Shown here one piece after another: positions 13,221-21,120 of a stretch of DNA of 26,675 nucleotides. The notes beneath the pieces were generated by a model, which saw only the letters and a list, made by a program, of their open reading frames with translations, did not search any database and was not told the origin of the DNA. Position numbers and translations under genes: made by a program. This stretch comes from RPQJ01 sp031404015 (lineage in GTDB: Bacteria; Pseudomonadota; Gammaproteobacteria; Steroidobacterales; Steroidobacteraceae), in NCBI GenBank assembly GCA_031404015.1, contig JANNGT010000231.1, positions 1-26,675 on the forward strand, given 5' to 3'. How positions within the stretch are numbered: the first letter of the stretch is position 1; every line of letters begins with the position of its first letter.

Positions 13221-14846
13221 TCAGATCTCCTCCGCCTGCGTCCGTATCGCCCCGCACGGGCACTCGGTCACGCAGAGCCCGCAACCCTTGCAGTAGTCAT
13301 AGTTGAACGCGTACCGGTTGCCAGCGCCGAGCTTGATCACGGCGTTGTCAGGGCAGACGCCATAACAGTTGTCGCATTCGAAGCAGTTGCCGCAGCTCAG
13401 GCAGCGGCGTGCCTCGAATTGCGCCGTTGCCGGATCGAATCCCCCGACCACTTCCTCAAAAGTGGACTGCCGCCGCACCATGTCGAGCACGGGGCGCTGC
13501 GTCTTGGGCGCGTCCGAGTAGTACCACGTGTTGAGCTTGTCGAACGTCGCGAGTTCATGACGCGGCGGATGCGTCCAGCGCTCGCCGCGCAACCATGCGT
13601 CGATGTTGCGTGCCGCGAGCTTGCCGTGGCCGATGCCGACGGTGACGGTGCGCTCACCGCGCACCATGTCGCCGCCCGCGAAGATGCCGGGCGCGCCCGT
13701 CATCATGTGCTCGTCGACCTTGACGACGCCATCTTCGATCGCGAGTCCCGGCACGCCGTCGAGCAACGACAGGTCCACGTCCTGGCCCAGCGCCAGCACG
13801 ACCGAGTCCGCCTCGAGCGTCTCGAACTCGCCGGTGGGCTGCGCCATGCCCTTTTCGTCGAGCGTCATCTTTTCGACGGTGATCGACGACTCGCCGGCCT
13901 CGCGAATCGTCGAAAGCCATTTCACGAGCACGCCTTCCTGCAGCGCCTCCTCGAGTTCAGTTGCATGCGCCGGCATCTTCTCGCGCGTGCGGCGATAGAC
14001 GATCACGGATTCTTCCGCGCCGAGTCGCTTCGCCGTGCGTGCGACGTCCAGCGCCGTGTTGCCGCCGCCGTAGACGACGACGCGGCGGCCCAACAGTGGC
14101 TTGTCGGCGCCTTCCATGCTGCGCAGCACTGCGACCGCGTCCAGCATCTTGCCGGCGCTGCCGGCCGGCAGGTAGGCGCGCTTCGCGATGTGTGCCCCCA
14201 CCGCCAGGAACACGGCGTCAAAGTGGCCGTCGCGCTTGGCCGCAAGGACGTCTTCGACCTTCGCGTTCAGCTCGATCGTGACGCCCAGCGTGACGATGCG
14301 AGCGATCTCCGCGTCGAGCACTGCGCGCGGCAAGCGATATTTCGGGATGCCGAAACGCATCATGCCGCCGGCCATGGGACCGGCTTCGCGAATCGTCACG
14401 GCGTGCCCTGCACGCGCGAGTTGATAGGCCGCAGACAGGCCGGACGGACCCGCTCCCACGACGAGCACGCGCATGCCGGTCGCTTGCGCGGGCGGTGTGA
14501 ACTGCCAGCCGTGCTTGAGGGCTTCGTCGCCGATGAAGCGTTCTATCGCGTTGACACCGACAGACTCGTCGAGCTGCGCACGGTTGCAGGCGGTCTCGCA
14601 CGGGTGATAACAGACTCGCCCCATGCAGGCGGGCAGTGGATTGGCCTCGGTCAACAGGCGCCACGCATGCTCGTACTCGCCCGACTCCGCGTGGAACAGC
14701 CAACCCTGGATGTTTTCACCGGACGGGCACGCGTCATTGCACGGCGGCAAGCGGTCCACGTACACGGGCCGCACAGTGCGCCACGAGCCGGTGTGGTTGG
14801 CGAGGCTGGAGCCTGGATCGAGCGTGATCGCAAACGGCTTTTTCAC
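13221..14846 (-). CDS. GltD-like NAD(P)H flavoprotein fused to a two-cluster ferredoxin
   Basis: 541 residues. The N-terminal GltD-type Fe-S domain has CNDACP (Cys36, Cys40) and CMGRVCYHPCETAC (Cys74, 79, 83, 87). The first FAD motif is VLVVGAGPSGLSAAY (127-141), the NAD(P) motif is RVVVYGGGNTALDVART (255-271), and the second FAD motif is GIFAGGDMVRGERT (387-400). Residues 480-535 form an 8Fe ferredoxin: CLSCGNC with further Cys at 491, 494 and 498, then CKGCGLCVTEC (519-529). It should move electrons between 2-oxoacid oxidation and NAD(P). PadH of Azoarcus phenylglyoxylate dehydrogenase is a comparable subunit, with ferredoxin as a separate protein. It starts at GTG, overlapping the beta-subunit stop (GTGA), and is the last gene of the operon. 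Confidence 0.93.
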   Translation of the reverse strand: MKKPFAITLDPGSSLANHTGSWRTVRPVYVDRLPPCNDACPSGENIQGWLFHAESGEYEHAWRLLTEANPLPACMGRVCYHPCETACNRAQLDESVGVNAIERFIGDEALKHGWQFTPPAQATGMRVLVVGAGPSGLSAAYQLARAGHAVTIREAGPMAGGMMRFGIPKYRLPRAVLDAEIARIVTLGVTIELNAKVEDVLAAKRDGHFDAVFLAVGAHIAKRAYLPAGSAGKMLDAVAVLRSMEGADKPLLGRRVVVYGGGNTALDVARTAKRLGAEESVIVYRRTREKMPAHATELEEALQEGVLVKWLSTIREAGESSITVEKMTLDEKGMAQPTGEFETLEADSVVLALGQDVDLSLLDGVPGLAIEDGVVKVDEHMMTGAPGIFAGGDMVRGERTVTVGIGHGKLAARNIDAWLRGERWTHPPRHELATFDKLNTWYYSDAPKTQRPVLDMVRRQSTFEEVVGGFDPATAQFEARRCLSCGNCFECDNCYGVCPDNAVIKLGAGNRYAFNYDYCKGCGLCVTECPCGAIRTQAEEI

Positions 14847-15850
14847 TGGGCGTCCTCCGCCTCGTCCACGAGACCGAAGCGCTTCACGTTGCGATCGGCC
14901 AGGGCCTGGATGCGCTCGATCAGCTCCGGATGCCCGGGCGGTTTGAACAGGTGTGCGAAGCGTGTCTGCGGCTTGAGGTAGTCCTCGACCGGCAACTGCC
15001 GGCGGATCTTCGACACGCTTTTCACCTCGCCATTTTCAGCCGAGAACACGGGAAAGAGCCCTGTCTCCTTCGCCAGCCGTGCCATGCGGATCGTCTCCGA
15101 CGACGGGTGTCCCCAGCCGAGTGGGCAAGGCACCAGCACGTGGATGTAACGCGCGCCGCGAAACTCCATGGCGCGGCGCACCTTCGCCTCGAGGTCGCGC
15201 AGTTCGGCGACCGTCGCCGTCGCGACGTACGGGATCTCGTGCGCCATGGCGATCAGCGGCAGATTCTTGCCCTGGCCGAAGCGTGCGCCCGTCGACTCGC
15301 CCACCGGCATCGTCGTGTTCGTGCGCGCCGCGGGCGGTGTTGCAGACGAGCGCTGCACGCCGGTGTTCATGTACGCCTCGTTGTCGTAGCAGAGATAAAG
15401 CACGTCGTCGTTGCGCTCGAACATGCCCGAGAGACACCCGAAGCCGATGTCGGTCGTGCCGCCGTCGCCGCCCTGCGCAACGACCCGCACGTCGTGCCTG
15501 CCCTGTGCCCGCAGCGCTGCCGCGATGCCAGTGCCCACGGCCGCCGCGTTGCCGAACAGCGAATGGATCCATGGAATCTGCCACGAGGTTTCGGGGTAGG
15601 GCGTCGAGAACACCTCGAGGCAACCGGTCGCGTTTGCCGCGATCAACTGACGGTTGGTGGCCGCCATCGCGGCGTCGATCGCGTAGCGCGCGCCAAGCGC
15701 TTCGCCACAGCCCTGGCACGCGCGATGCCCGGAGTTCAGCGAATTGGTACGTTCCTTGCCGGACTGCACTGAGCTTTGTTCTTCTGGCAGGAGCCGGTTG
15801 CCGACGGTGAACGTGCCGGTCTGGTAGAAGCGGACGGGTTGGTAGGGCAT
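14843..15850 (-). CDS. porB: 2-oxoacid:acceptor oxidoreductase beta subunit (TPP-binding)
   Basis: 335 residues. The Fe-S ligands CQGCGEALGARYAID (Cys45, Cys48), ATGCLEV (Cys77) and PCPLGW (Cys242) match the four cysteines of PorB. The thiamine-diphosphate motif begins GGDGGTTDIGFGCL (GDG at 128-130) and ends CYDNEAYMNTG (Asn157). The ATG at 15850 is supported by GAGG and a family-like N-terminus; the frame upstream lies in the alpha gene. It starts 10 nt after the alpha stop and overlaps the flavoprotein start. The subunit should decarboxylate a 2-oxoacid and form the acyl-CoA with alpha and gamma. The preferred substrate (pyruvate, an aromatic or a branched 2-oxoacid) cannot be read from sequence. 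Confidence 0.92.
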   Translation of the reverse strand: MPYQPVRFYQTGTFTVGNRLLPEEQSSVQSGKERTNSLNSGHRACQGCGEALGARYAIDAAMAATNRQLIAANATGCLEVFSTPYPETSWQIPWIHSLFGNAAAVGTGIAAALRAQGRHDVRVVAQGGDGGTTDIGFGCLSGMFERNDDVLYLCYDNEAYMNTGVQRSSATPPAARTNTTMPVGESTGARFGQGKNLPLIAMAHEIPYVATATVAELRDLEAKVRRAMEFRGARYIHVLVPCPLGWGHPSSETIRMARLAKETGLFPVFSAENGEVKSVSKIRRQLPVEDYLKPQTRFAHLFKPPGHPELIERIQALADRNVKRFGLVDEAEDAQ

Positions 15851-15860
15851 GCGGTACGCC

Positions 15861-17114
15861 TCAGCCGACTTTCGCGGCGGCGACGCCGAGATCCTTGAGG
15901 ATGCCTTCGGCGATCGGCCCGGAACGGCGCTGCACGCGTTCGCGTTCGAGCACGCGCTCGACGAGTGCGCGATCGAGATCGAGGAACGTGAGCGGCTCGA
16001 GCGTATCGTCCAGCGCCTGCTCGAACACGCGTTGCAGCGCACTGCGCGTGATGGCACGACCGCCCAGCCCGGCGATCACGGTGTGTACACGGTCCGGTGG
16101 CCCCGCGTACGACGCCGAGACGTTGTTGGCGACGATGCCGCCCATGCCCACTGCGAGGCTCTTTTCCAGCACGACCACGCGCTTTGCATGTGCGAGCGCC
16201 GTCCGCACGGCCACCGATGGCCACGGGCGGAAGCAGGTAATGCCCAGCACGCCGATCTTCTGGCCGCGTTCACGCATCTCGTCGACCGTGTCCTTGATCG
16301 TGCCGAGCACGGACCCGAGCGCCACCACGATCACGTCGGCGTCTGCGCTGCGGTACTCGTGGACCAGTCCGCCACTCGGCCGGCCGAACACGCGATGAAA
16401 CTCGTCCGCCCAGGCCGGTATCAGTTCAAGCGCCTGCTCCTGCTTGACGTGCGCCAGGTAGCGCACCTCCATGAAAGCTTCGGGACCCACCATCGCACCG
16501 ATTGAGACGGGATCGGCGGGGTCCAGCACCTGGCGTGGCTCGTACGGCGGCAGGTATGAATCAACCTGTGCCTGGGTCGGCATGTCGACGCGTTCATAGG
16601 CGTGCGTCAGGATGAATCCGTCCATGCACACCATGACCGGCAGCGATAGCTCCTCGGCCAGCCGGAAGGCCTGGATGTGCAGGTCGAGCGCTTCCTGGTT
16701 GTCCTCCGCGAACAGCTGCAACCAACCGCAGTCGCGCTGGCTCAGCGCGTCCGAGTGGTCGTTCCAGATGTTGATCGGCGCGCCGATCGCGCGGTTGGCC
16801 ACTGTCATCACGATGGGCAGGCCGAGGCCCGCGGCGTTGTAGACCGCCTCGGCCATGAACAGCAGGCCCTGGCTCGCCGTTGCGGTGTACGCGCGAGCAC
16901 CCGTTGCCGACGCGCCAATCGCGACGGACATTGCCGCAAACTCGGACTCGACGTTGACGAACTCACACGGCGCGAGCTCGCCGGCGTCGACGCGGCGACC
17001 CAGCGACTCGACGATGTGCGTCTGCGGCGAGATCGGGTAGGCGCAGATGACCTGTGGCCGGCACAACGCAATGGCTTCGGCGACCGCAGCGGAACCTTCA
17101 ACCTGCTTCAGCAC
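15861..17114 (-). CDS. porA: 2-oxoacid:acceptor oxidoreductase alpha subunit
   Basis: 417 residues. It has the PorA N-terminal pyrimidine-binding domain (AYPISPQTHIVESL; NVESEFAAMSVAIGASATGA; YTATASQGLLFMAEAVYNAA; NRAIGAPINIWNDHSD) and the transketolase-C-like domain (VIVVALGSVLGTIKDTVDEM; GVLGITCFRPWP; VVVLEKSLAVGMGGI). It forms the active site with beta and carries no Fe-S cysteines. It starts at GTG (17114), with AGGAGG eight bases upstream, overlapping the gamma gene by 17 nt, which indicates translational coupling. The gene order gamma-alpha-beta is common for Por/Kor-type enzymes. Confidence 0.93.
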   Translation of the reverse strand: MLKQVEGSAAVAEAIALCRPQVICAYPISPQTHIVESLGRRVDAGELAPCEFVNVESEFAAMSVAIGASATGARAYTATASQGLLFMAEAVYNAAGLGLPIVMTVANRAIGAPINIWNDHSDALSQRDCGWLQLFAEDNQEALDLHIQAFRLAEELSLPVMVCMDGFILTHAYERVDMPTQAQVDSYLPPYEPRQVLDPADPVSIGAMVGPEAFMEVRYLAHVKQEQALELIPAWADEFHRVFGRPSGGLVHEYRSADADVIVVALGSVLGTIKDTVDEMRERGQKIGVLGITCFRPWPSVAVRTALAHAKRVVVLEKSLAVGMGGIVANNVSASYAGPPDRVHTVIAGLGGRAITRSALQRVFEQALDDTLEPLTFLDLDRALVERVLERERVQRRSGPIAEGILKDLGVAAAKVG

Positions 17115-17691
17115 TGGCGGCCTCCTTGCTCATGTGACTATGCACGACTGCGAACGCTTCGGCCGCCGCCGCGACGTTGGCTGCCGCCACCTTGGCCGGA
17201 AATTTCTCCCCGATCGCCGCTGACACGTGTTCCAGTGACACGCGGCCTGCGAGCGCGGCAAAACCGCCGAGCAAGGACGCATTGGGCAGTGGACGGCCCA
17301 CATGCCGCAGCGCGATTTCAGTGGCTGGGACGGTGCAGAGATGCGACGGGTCGAAGCGCTGCAGGAACTCTGCCAGACCCAATTCCTCGAACGACCGTGC
17401 CGTGTTGATCAGGATGTAACCGTCGGGCCGCAGCCCGGCGAAGACGTCCGCCTGCAGCAGCAGGGTGGGGTCCTGGATGATCACCGCGTCGGGCGCCAGC
17501 ACGGGCTCGCGCAACCGGATGGGCTTCTCATCGATGCGACAGTAGGCGATGACCGGCGCACCGGTCCGCTCCGAGCCGAAACTCGGGAACGCCTGGGCGT
17601 GCCGATCCCCCAGGAAAGCTGCGACGGACAGCAATTCGGCTGCCGTCACGACGCCCTGGCCGCCACGGCCGTGAATCCTGATCTGGAACAT
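17098..17691 (-). CDS. porG: 2-oxoacid:acceptor oxidoreductase gamma subunit
   Basis: 197 residues. It begins MFQIRIHGRGGQGVVTAAEL, the diagnostic PorG start, then AFPSFGSERTGAPVIAYCRI and ILINTARSFEE. The ATG at 17691 is chosen because a full AGGAGG precedes it; the frame continues upstream to 17763 without a matching site. It is the first gene of the operon and lies opposite the DUF885 gene. The gamma subunit completes the alpha-beta-gamma core; the usual separate delta ferredoxin is absent and its role is taken by the ferredoxin tail of the flavoprotein at 13221-14846. Confidence 0.93.
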   Translation of the reverse strand: MFQIRIHGRGGQGVVTAAELLSVAAFLGDRHAQAFPSFGSERTGAPVIAYCRIDEKPIRLREPVLAPDAVIIQDPTLLLQADVFAGLRPDGYILINTARSFEELGLAEFLQRFDPSHLCTVPATEIALRHVGRPLPNASLLGGFAALAGRVSLEHVSAAIGEKFPAKVAAANVAAAAEAFAVVHSHMSKEAASAEAG

Positions 17692-17777
17692 GTTCCTCCT
17701 GGCCCCGCAGGGCTCAGCACGACCATGCCGGGTAAACCTGGTCTTGTGCATCGTGAAAGTCACGGATGGGATGGCCT

Positions 17778-17820
17778 GTTCCGCGGGAACTTGCGAAACT
17801 TCCGCCTCTCAAAGGCGGAA
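17778..17820. promoter_or_regulatory. Palindrome and hairpin in the por/DUF885 divergent gap
   Basis: Two symmetric elements lie side by side in the 178-bp gap. GTTCC-GCG-GGAAC (17778-17790) is operator-like. TTCCGCCT and AGGCGGAA (17800-17807 and 17813-17820) form an 8-bp stem with a 5-nt loop, 50 nt before the DUF885 start. Both could control one or both transcripts; no T run follows the hairpin. Confidence 0.4.
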
Positions 17821-17869
17821 CGGGCAGCGCCCGGACCGACCACAACACCGACACATTGCGGAAACACCC

Positions 17870-19699
17870 ATGACCAGACCGTCCCGGTTCGTCCTGCTCG
17901 TTGCCTCCGTCCTGACTGCAGGCTGGGCCGTCATCCCCGCCCATGCGTCGGCCGCACCGGCCCCAGAGCCAGCTGCAGCGTCGTCCGCCGAGCGCACCCT
18001 GGCCGAGTCGCAGAAGCTGCAGGCGTTTTTCGAGGAGTACTTCGAAGCGTACCTGCAGCAGAACCCGATCGTGGCGACCTCGATCGGCGACCCGCGCTAC
18101 AACGACCGTTTCGTCGTCGACATCGCGCCCGCTGCCATTGCTGCCGAGCAGAAGCTGCAGCGCGATGCCCTGGCCTCGATCCAGAAGATCGATCGCACGC
18201 TGCTGGCCCCGCAGGACCAGTTGTCATTCGACGTCTTCAAGACTGCTCGTGAACGCGACATCGCAGGCTTCAAGTTTCCGGACGAACTGCTTCCGTTGAA
18301 CCAGTTTTATTCGACGCCCAACAGCTTCGTGCAGCTCGGCTCGGGCAACAGCCTGCAGCCGTTCAAGACCGTGCAGGACTACGACAATTTCCTGAAGCGC
18401 CTCGACGGCCTCGTAGAGTGGACCGACCAGGCGATCGTCAACATGCGCGCCGGCATCAAGCGTGGCTACACGCTGCCGCAGATCCTGGCCGAGCGCACGT
18501 TGCCGCAGTTGCAGACACAGGTCGTCGCGAAGCCCGAAGAATCGCTGTTCTGGGGTCCGATCAAGAACATGCCCGAGAGCTTCCCTGCCGCGGACCGCGA
18601 GCGGCTTACGCAGGCGTATCGCGCCGCGATCGAGCAGAAGGTCGTGCCCAGCTACCGCAAGCTGCACGACTTCATGCGCGACGAGTACCTCCCGCAAGCA
18701 CGCCTCAGCCATGGCATGGCAGGCCTGCCCGACGGCAAGGCCTGGTATGCCTATAACATCAAGCGCGTCACCACCACGGACTACACGCCCGAGCAGATCC
18801 ACCAGATCGGCCTTGATGAGGTGAAGCGCATCCATGGGGAGATGGAGGGCGTGATGCAGCGAGTGGGCTTCAAAGGGACGCTGCGCGAATTCTTCAAGTA
18901 CATGAACACGGACCCGCAGTTCTTCTTCGACAAGCGCGAGGACCTGATCGCGGGCTACGAGGCGCTGCGCAGCCGCGTCAACCCGCAGCTGCCGAAGCTG
19001 TTCGAGATCCTGCCCAAGGCCGACTACGAAGTGCGCGCCGTCGAGCCGTTCCGCGAGAAGAGCGCAGCAGGTGGCCAGTATCAGGCGGCGAGCGAAGACG
19101 GTTCGCGCCCCGGTATCTTCTACGCCAACGCGTACGACCTGCGTGCGCGCCAGAAGTGGGCGATGGAAGCGCTCTCACTGCACGAAGCCAACCCCGGCCA
19201 CCACTTCCAGATCTCGATCCAGCGCGAGCAGAAGGAACTGCCGAAGTTCCGTCGTTTCGGCGGTTACACTGCGTACATCGAAGGCTGGGGCCTATATGCG
19301 GAATCGCTCGGCCCTGACCTCGGCATGTACACCGACCCGTATCAGTACTTCGGCCGCCTGGAGGGCGAACTCTGGCGCGCCATCCGGCTCGTCGTCGACA
19401 CGGGCCTGCACTCGAAGGGCTGGACGCGCGAACAGGTGCTCGCATACATGGACGCGAACAGTTCTGCCGCCGAGGCGCGCCGCGTCTCTGAAGCCGAGCG
19501 CTACATGGCGATCCCGGGGCAGGCGCTCGCCTACAAGATCGGCCAGCTCAAGATCAGCCAGCTGCGCGCCCGCGCGGAGCAGGCGCTGGGGCCGAAGTTC
19601 GACGTGCGCAAGTTCCACACCGTTGTGCTCGCGGACGGCGCGCTGCCGCTCGACGTGCTCGAAGCCAAGGTCGACGGCTGGATCGCAAGTCAAACGTGA
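17870..19699 (+). CDS. DUF885 family exported peptidase-like protein
   Basis: 609 residues. A signal peptide (MTRPSRFVLLVASVLTAGWAVIPAHASA) is followed by a helical DUF885 protein of normal length. The conserved metallopeptidase-like motif is HEANPGHHFQ (His438, Glu439, His444, His445), with EGWGLYAESLG (Glu471) about 30 residues later, an arrangement resembling a zinc site. The start at 17870 is chosen for the signal peptide; upstream codons in frame are arginine-rich and lie beside the por start. Homologues are mostly annotated only as DUF885, so peptidase activity is inferred. It heads a plus-strand group with two M16 peptidases, pointing to periplasmic peptide breakdown. Confidence 0.92.
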   Translation: MTRPSRFVLLVASVLTAGWAVIPAHASAAPAPEPAAASSAERTLAESQKLQAFFEEYFEAYLQQNPIVATSIGDPRYNDRFVVDIAPAAIAAEQKLQRDALASIQKIDRTLLAPQDQLSFDVFKTARERDIAGFKFPDELLPLNQFYSTPNSFVQLGSGNSLQPFKTVQDYDNFLKRLDGLVEWTDQAIVNMRAGIKRGYTLPQILAERTLPQLQTQVVAKPEESLFWGPIKNMPESFPAADRERLTQAYRAAIEQKVVPSYRKLHDFMRDEYLPQARLSHGMAGLPDGKAWYAYNIKRVTTTDYTPEQIHQIGLDEVKRIHGEMEGVMQRVGFKGTLREFFKYMNTDPQFFFDKREDLIAGYEALRSRVNPQLPKLFEILPKADYEVRAVEPFREKSAAGGQYQAASEDGSRPGIFYANAYDLRARQKWAMEALSLHEANPGHHFQISIQREQKELPKFRRFGGYTAYIEGWGLYAESLGPDLGMYTDPYQYFGRLEGELWRAIRLVVDTGLHSKGWTREQVLAYMDANSSAAEARRVSEAERYMAIPGQALAYKIGQLKISQLRARAEQALGPKFDVRKFHTVVLADGALPLDVLEAKVDGWIASQT

Positions 19700-19746
19700 T
19701 TCCATCAACCCCGCCGGTGCAATGCATGCGACAACGAACCGCTGAG

Positions 19747-21120
19747 ATGAATGTACTGATGCGTGCCTGCGGCGCGGCGGTGGTCGTGTTGGGGCTGGCC
19801 GTGGGCGTGGGGGCTCGGGCTGCCGCGCCCGCGGTGCCCGGCGCAGACCAGATCGTCACGCGCACGCTGCCCAACGGGCTTAAGTTGGTGGTGTGGCCCG
19901 ACAAAGACATCCCGAACGTTGCGATGTACACGTTTTATCGCGTGGGCAGTCGCAACGAGCGGCCGGGCATCACGGGCATCTCGCACTTCTTCGAGCACAT
20001 GATGTTCAACGGCACGAAAACGGGCGCGCCCGGCGAGTTCGATCGTGTGATGGAAGGCAACGGCGGCAGCAACAACGCGTACACGAGCGCCGACGTCACC
20101 GTGTACCAGAACTGGTTCCCCAGTTCGGTCACGCCCGTCATCTTCGACCTCGAGTCGGACCGCATGCGCAATCTCGACTTCAACCCCGCGAAGGTGGAAA
20201 GCGAGCGCGGCGTCGTGTACTCCGAGCGCCGCTCTTCGATCGACAACGACAATTTCGGCACACTCATCGAGCAGATGCAGGCGACGGCGTACGTCGCGCA
20301 TCCGTACCAGATCCCCACGATCGGCTGGCCTGCGGACATCGAGGGCTGGACCGTGACCGACCTCGAGGCCTACTACAAGCAGTACTACGCGCCCAACAAC
20401 GCGGTGATGTTCATCGTGGGCGATATCGATCCCGACGCGGCGTTCAAGCTGGCCGAACAGTACCTGGCCACGCTCCCGTCGCAGCCGCCGCCACCGGCCG
20501 TGACGACCAGGGAGCCGCCGCAACTTGGCGAGCGCCGCATCCGCATCGAGCGTGACGCGCAGACACCGCTGATCGCGATGGCGTGGCACACGGCCGCGGC
20601 CGCCGACCGGGAGGCGCGCGTGATGGAAGTGTTGCTGTCGATCCTGGGCGATGGCGATTCCTCACGCCTGCACCAGCGCCTCGTCGACAAGGAGCAAGCG
20701 GCGGTCGATATCGGGACGCAGTTCGATGCGGGCTTCGATCCCGGGCTCGCGTGGGTCTATGCGGTCGTGCCGCCGGGAGGCGACGTGAGCCGCACCGAAA
20801 AGCTCATTGACGAGGAAATCGCAAGGCTCGCCCAGCAGGGGCCCACTGCGGCTGAAATCACCAAGGCCCGCAACCAGGCGCTCGCCGGCTTCTGGCGCGG
20901 GCTGCAGACCATCAGCGGCAAGGCGCAGGCGCTGGGCCAGTACGAGGTGTTCCACGGCGACTATCGCAAGCTGTTCAGCGCGCCGGCTGAGTACGAAAGC
21001 ATCACCGCCGAAGACGTGAAAGCGGCCGCAGCCGCGGTGCTGCGCCCTGAAAACCGGACCGTCGGCGTGCTCGAGCCCAAGCGTGCTCTGGCGCCGGCCC
21101 CGGCCAAGGGAGGTGCGTAG
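19747..21120 (+). CDS. M16 zinc metallopeptidase, catalytic partner
   Basis: 457 residues. A signal peptide ends near ARAAA (residues 22-27). The inverted zinc motif is His80-F-F-Glu83-His84 in GISHFFEHMMFNGT, followed by the third-ligand region ESERGVVYSERRSS. One M16 repeat pair fills the chain. The ATG at 19747 gives a clean signal peptide; a GTG at 19696 that overlaps the DUF885 stop, and an ATG at 19726, are alternatives in the same frame. It is followed without a gap by an M16 protein lacking the zinc motif, and the two probably form a heterodimer, as in other bacterial M16B pairs and mitochondrial processing peptidase. Confidence 0.92.
   Translation: MNVLMRACGAAVVVLGLAVGVGARAAAPAVPGADQIVTRTLPNGLKLVVWPDKDIPNVAMYTFYRVGSRNERPGITGISHFFEHMMFNGTKTGAPGEFDRVMEGNGGSNNAYTSADVTVYQNWFPSSVTPVIFDLESDRMRNLDFNPAKVESERGVVYSERRSSIDNDNFGTLIEQMQATAYVAHPYQIPTIGWPADIEGWTVTDLEAYYKQYYAPNNAVMFIVGDIDPDAAFKLAEQYLATLPSQPPPPAVTTREPPQLGERRIRIERDAQTPLIAMAWHTAAAADREARVMEVLLSILGDGDSSRLHQRLVDKEQAAVDIGTQFDAGFDPGLAWVYAVVPPGGDVSRTEKLIDEEIARLAQQGPTAAEITKARNQALAGFWRGLQTISGKAQALGQYEVFHGDYRKLFSAPAEYESITAEDVKAAAAAVLRPENRTVGVLEPKRALAPAPAKGGA

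Noticed and set aside
13419..14981. Long open frame on the plus strand (520 codons) opposite the GltD-like gene
   Set aside because: It is an antisense shadow caused by high GC. Its translation is rich in Arg, His and Val with no domain, whereas the minus strand carries complete GltD and ferredoxin motifs.
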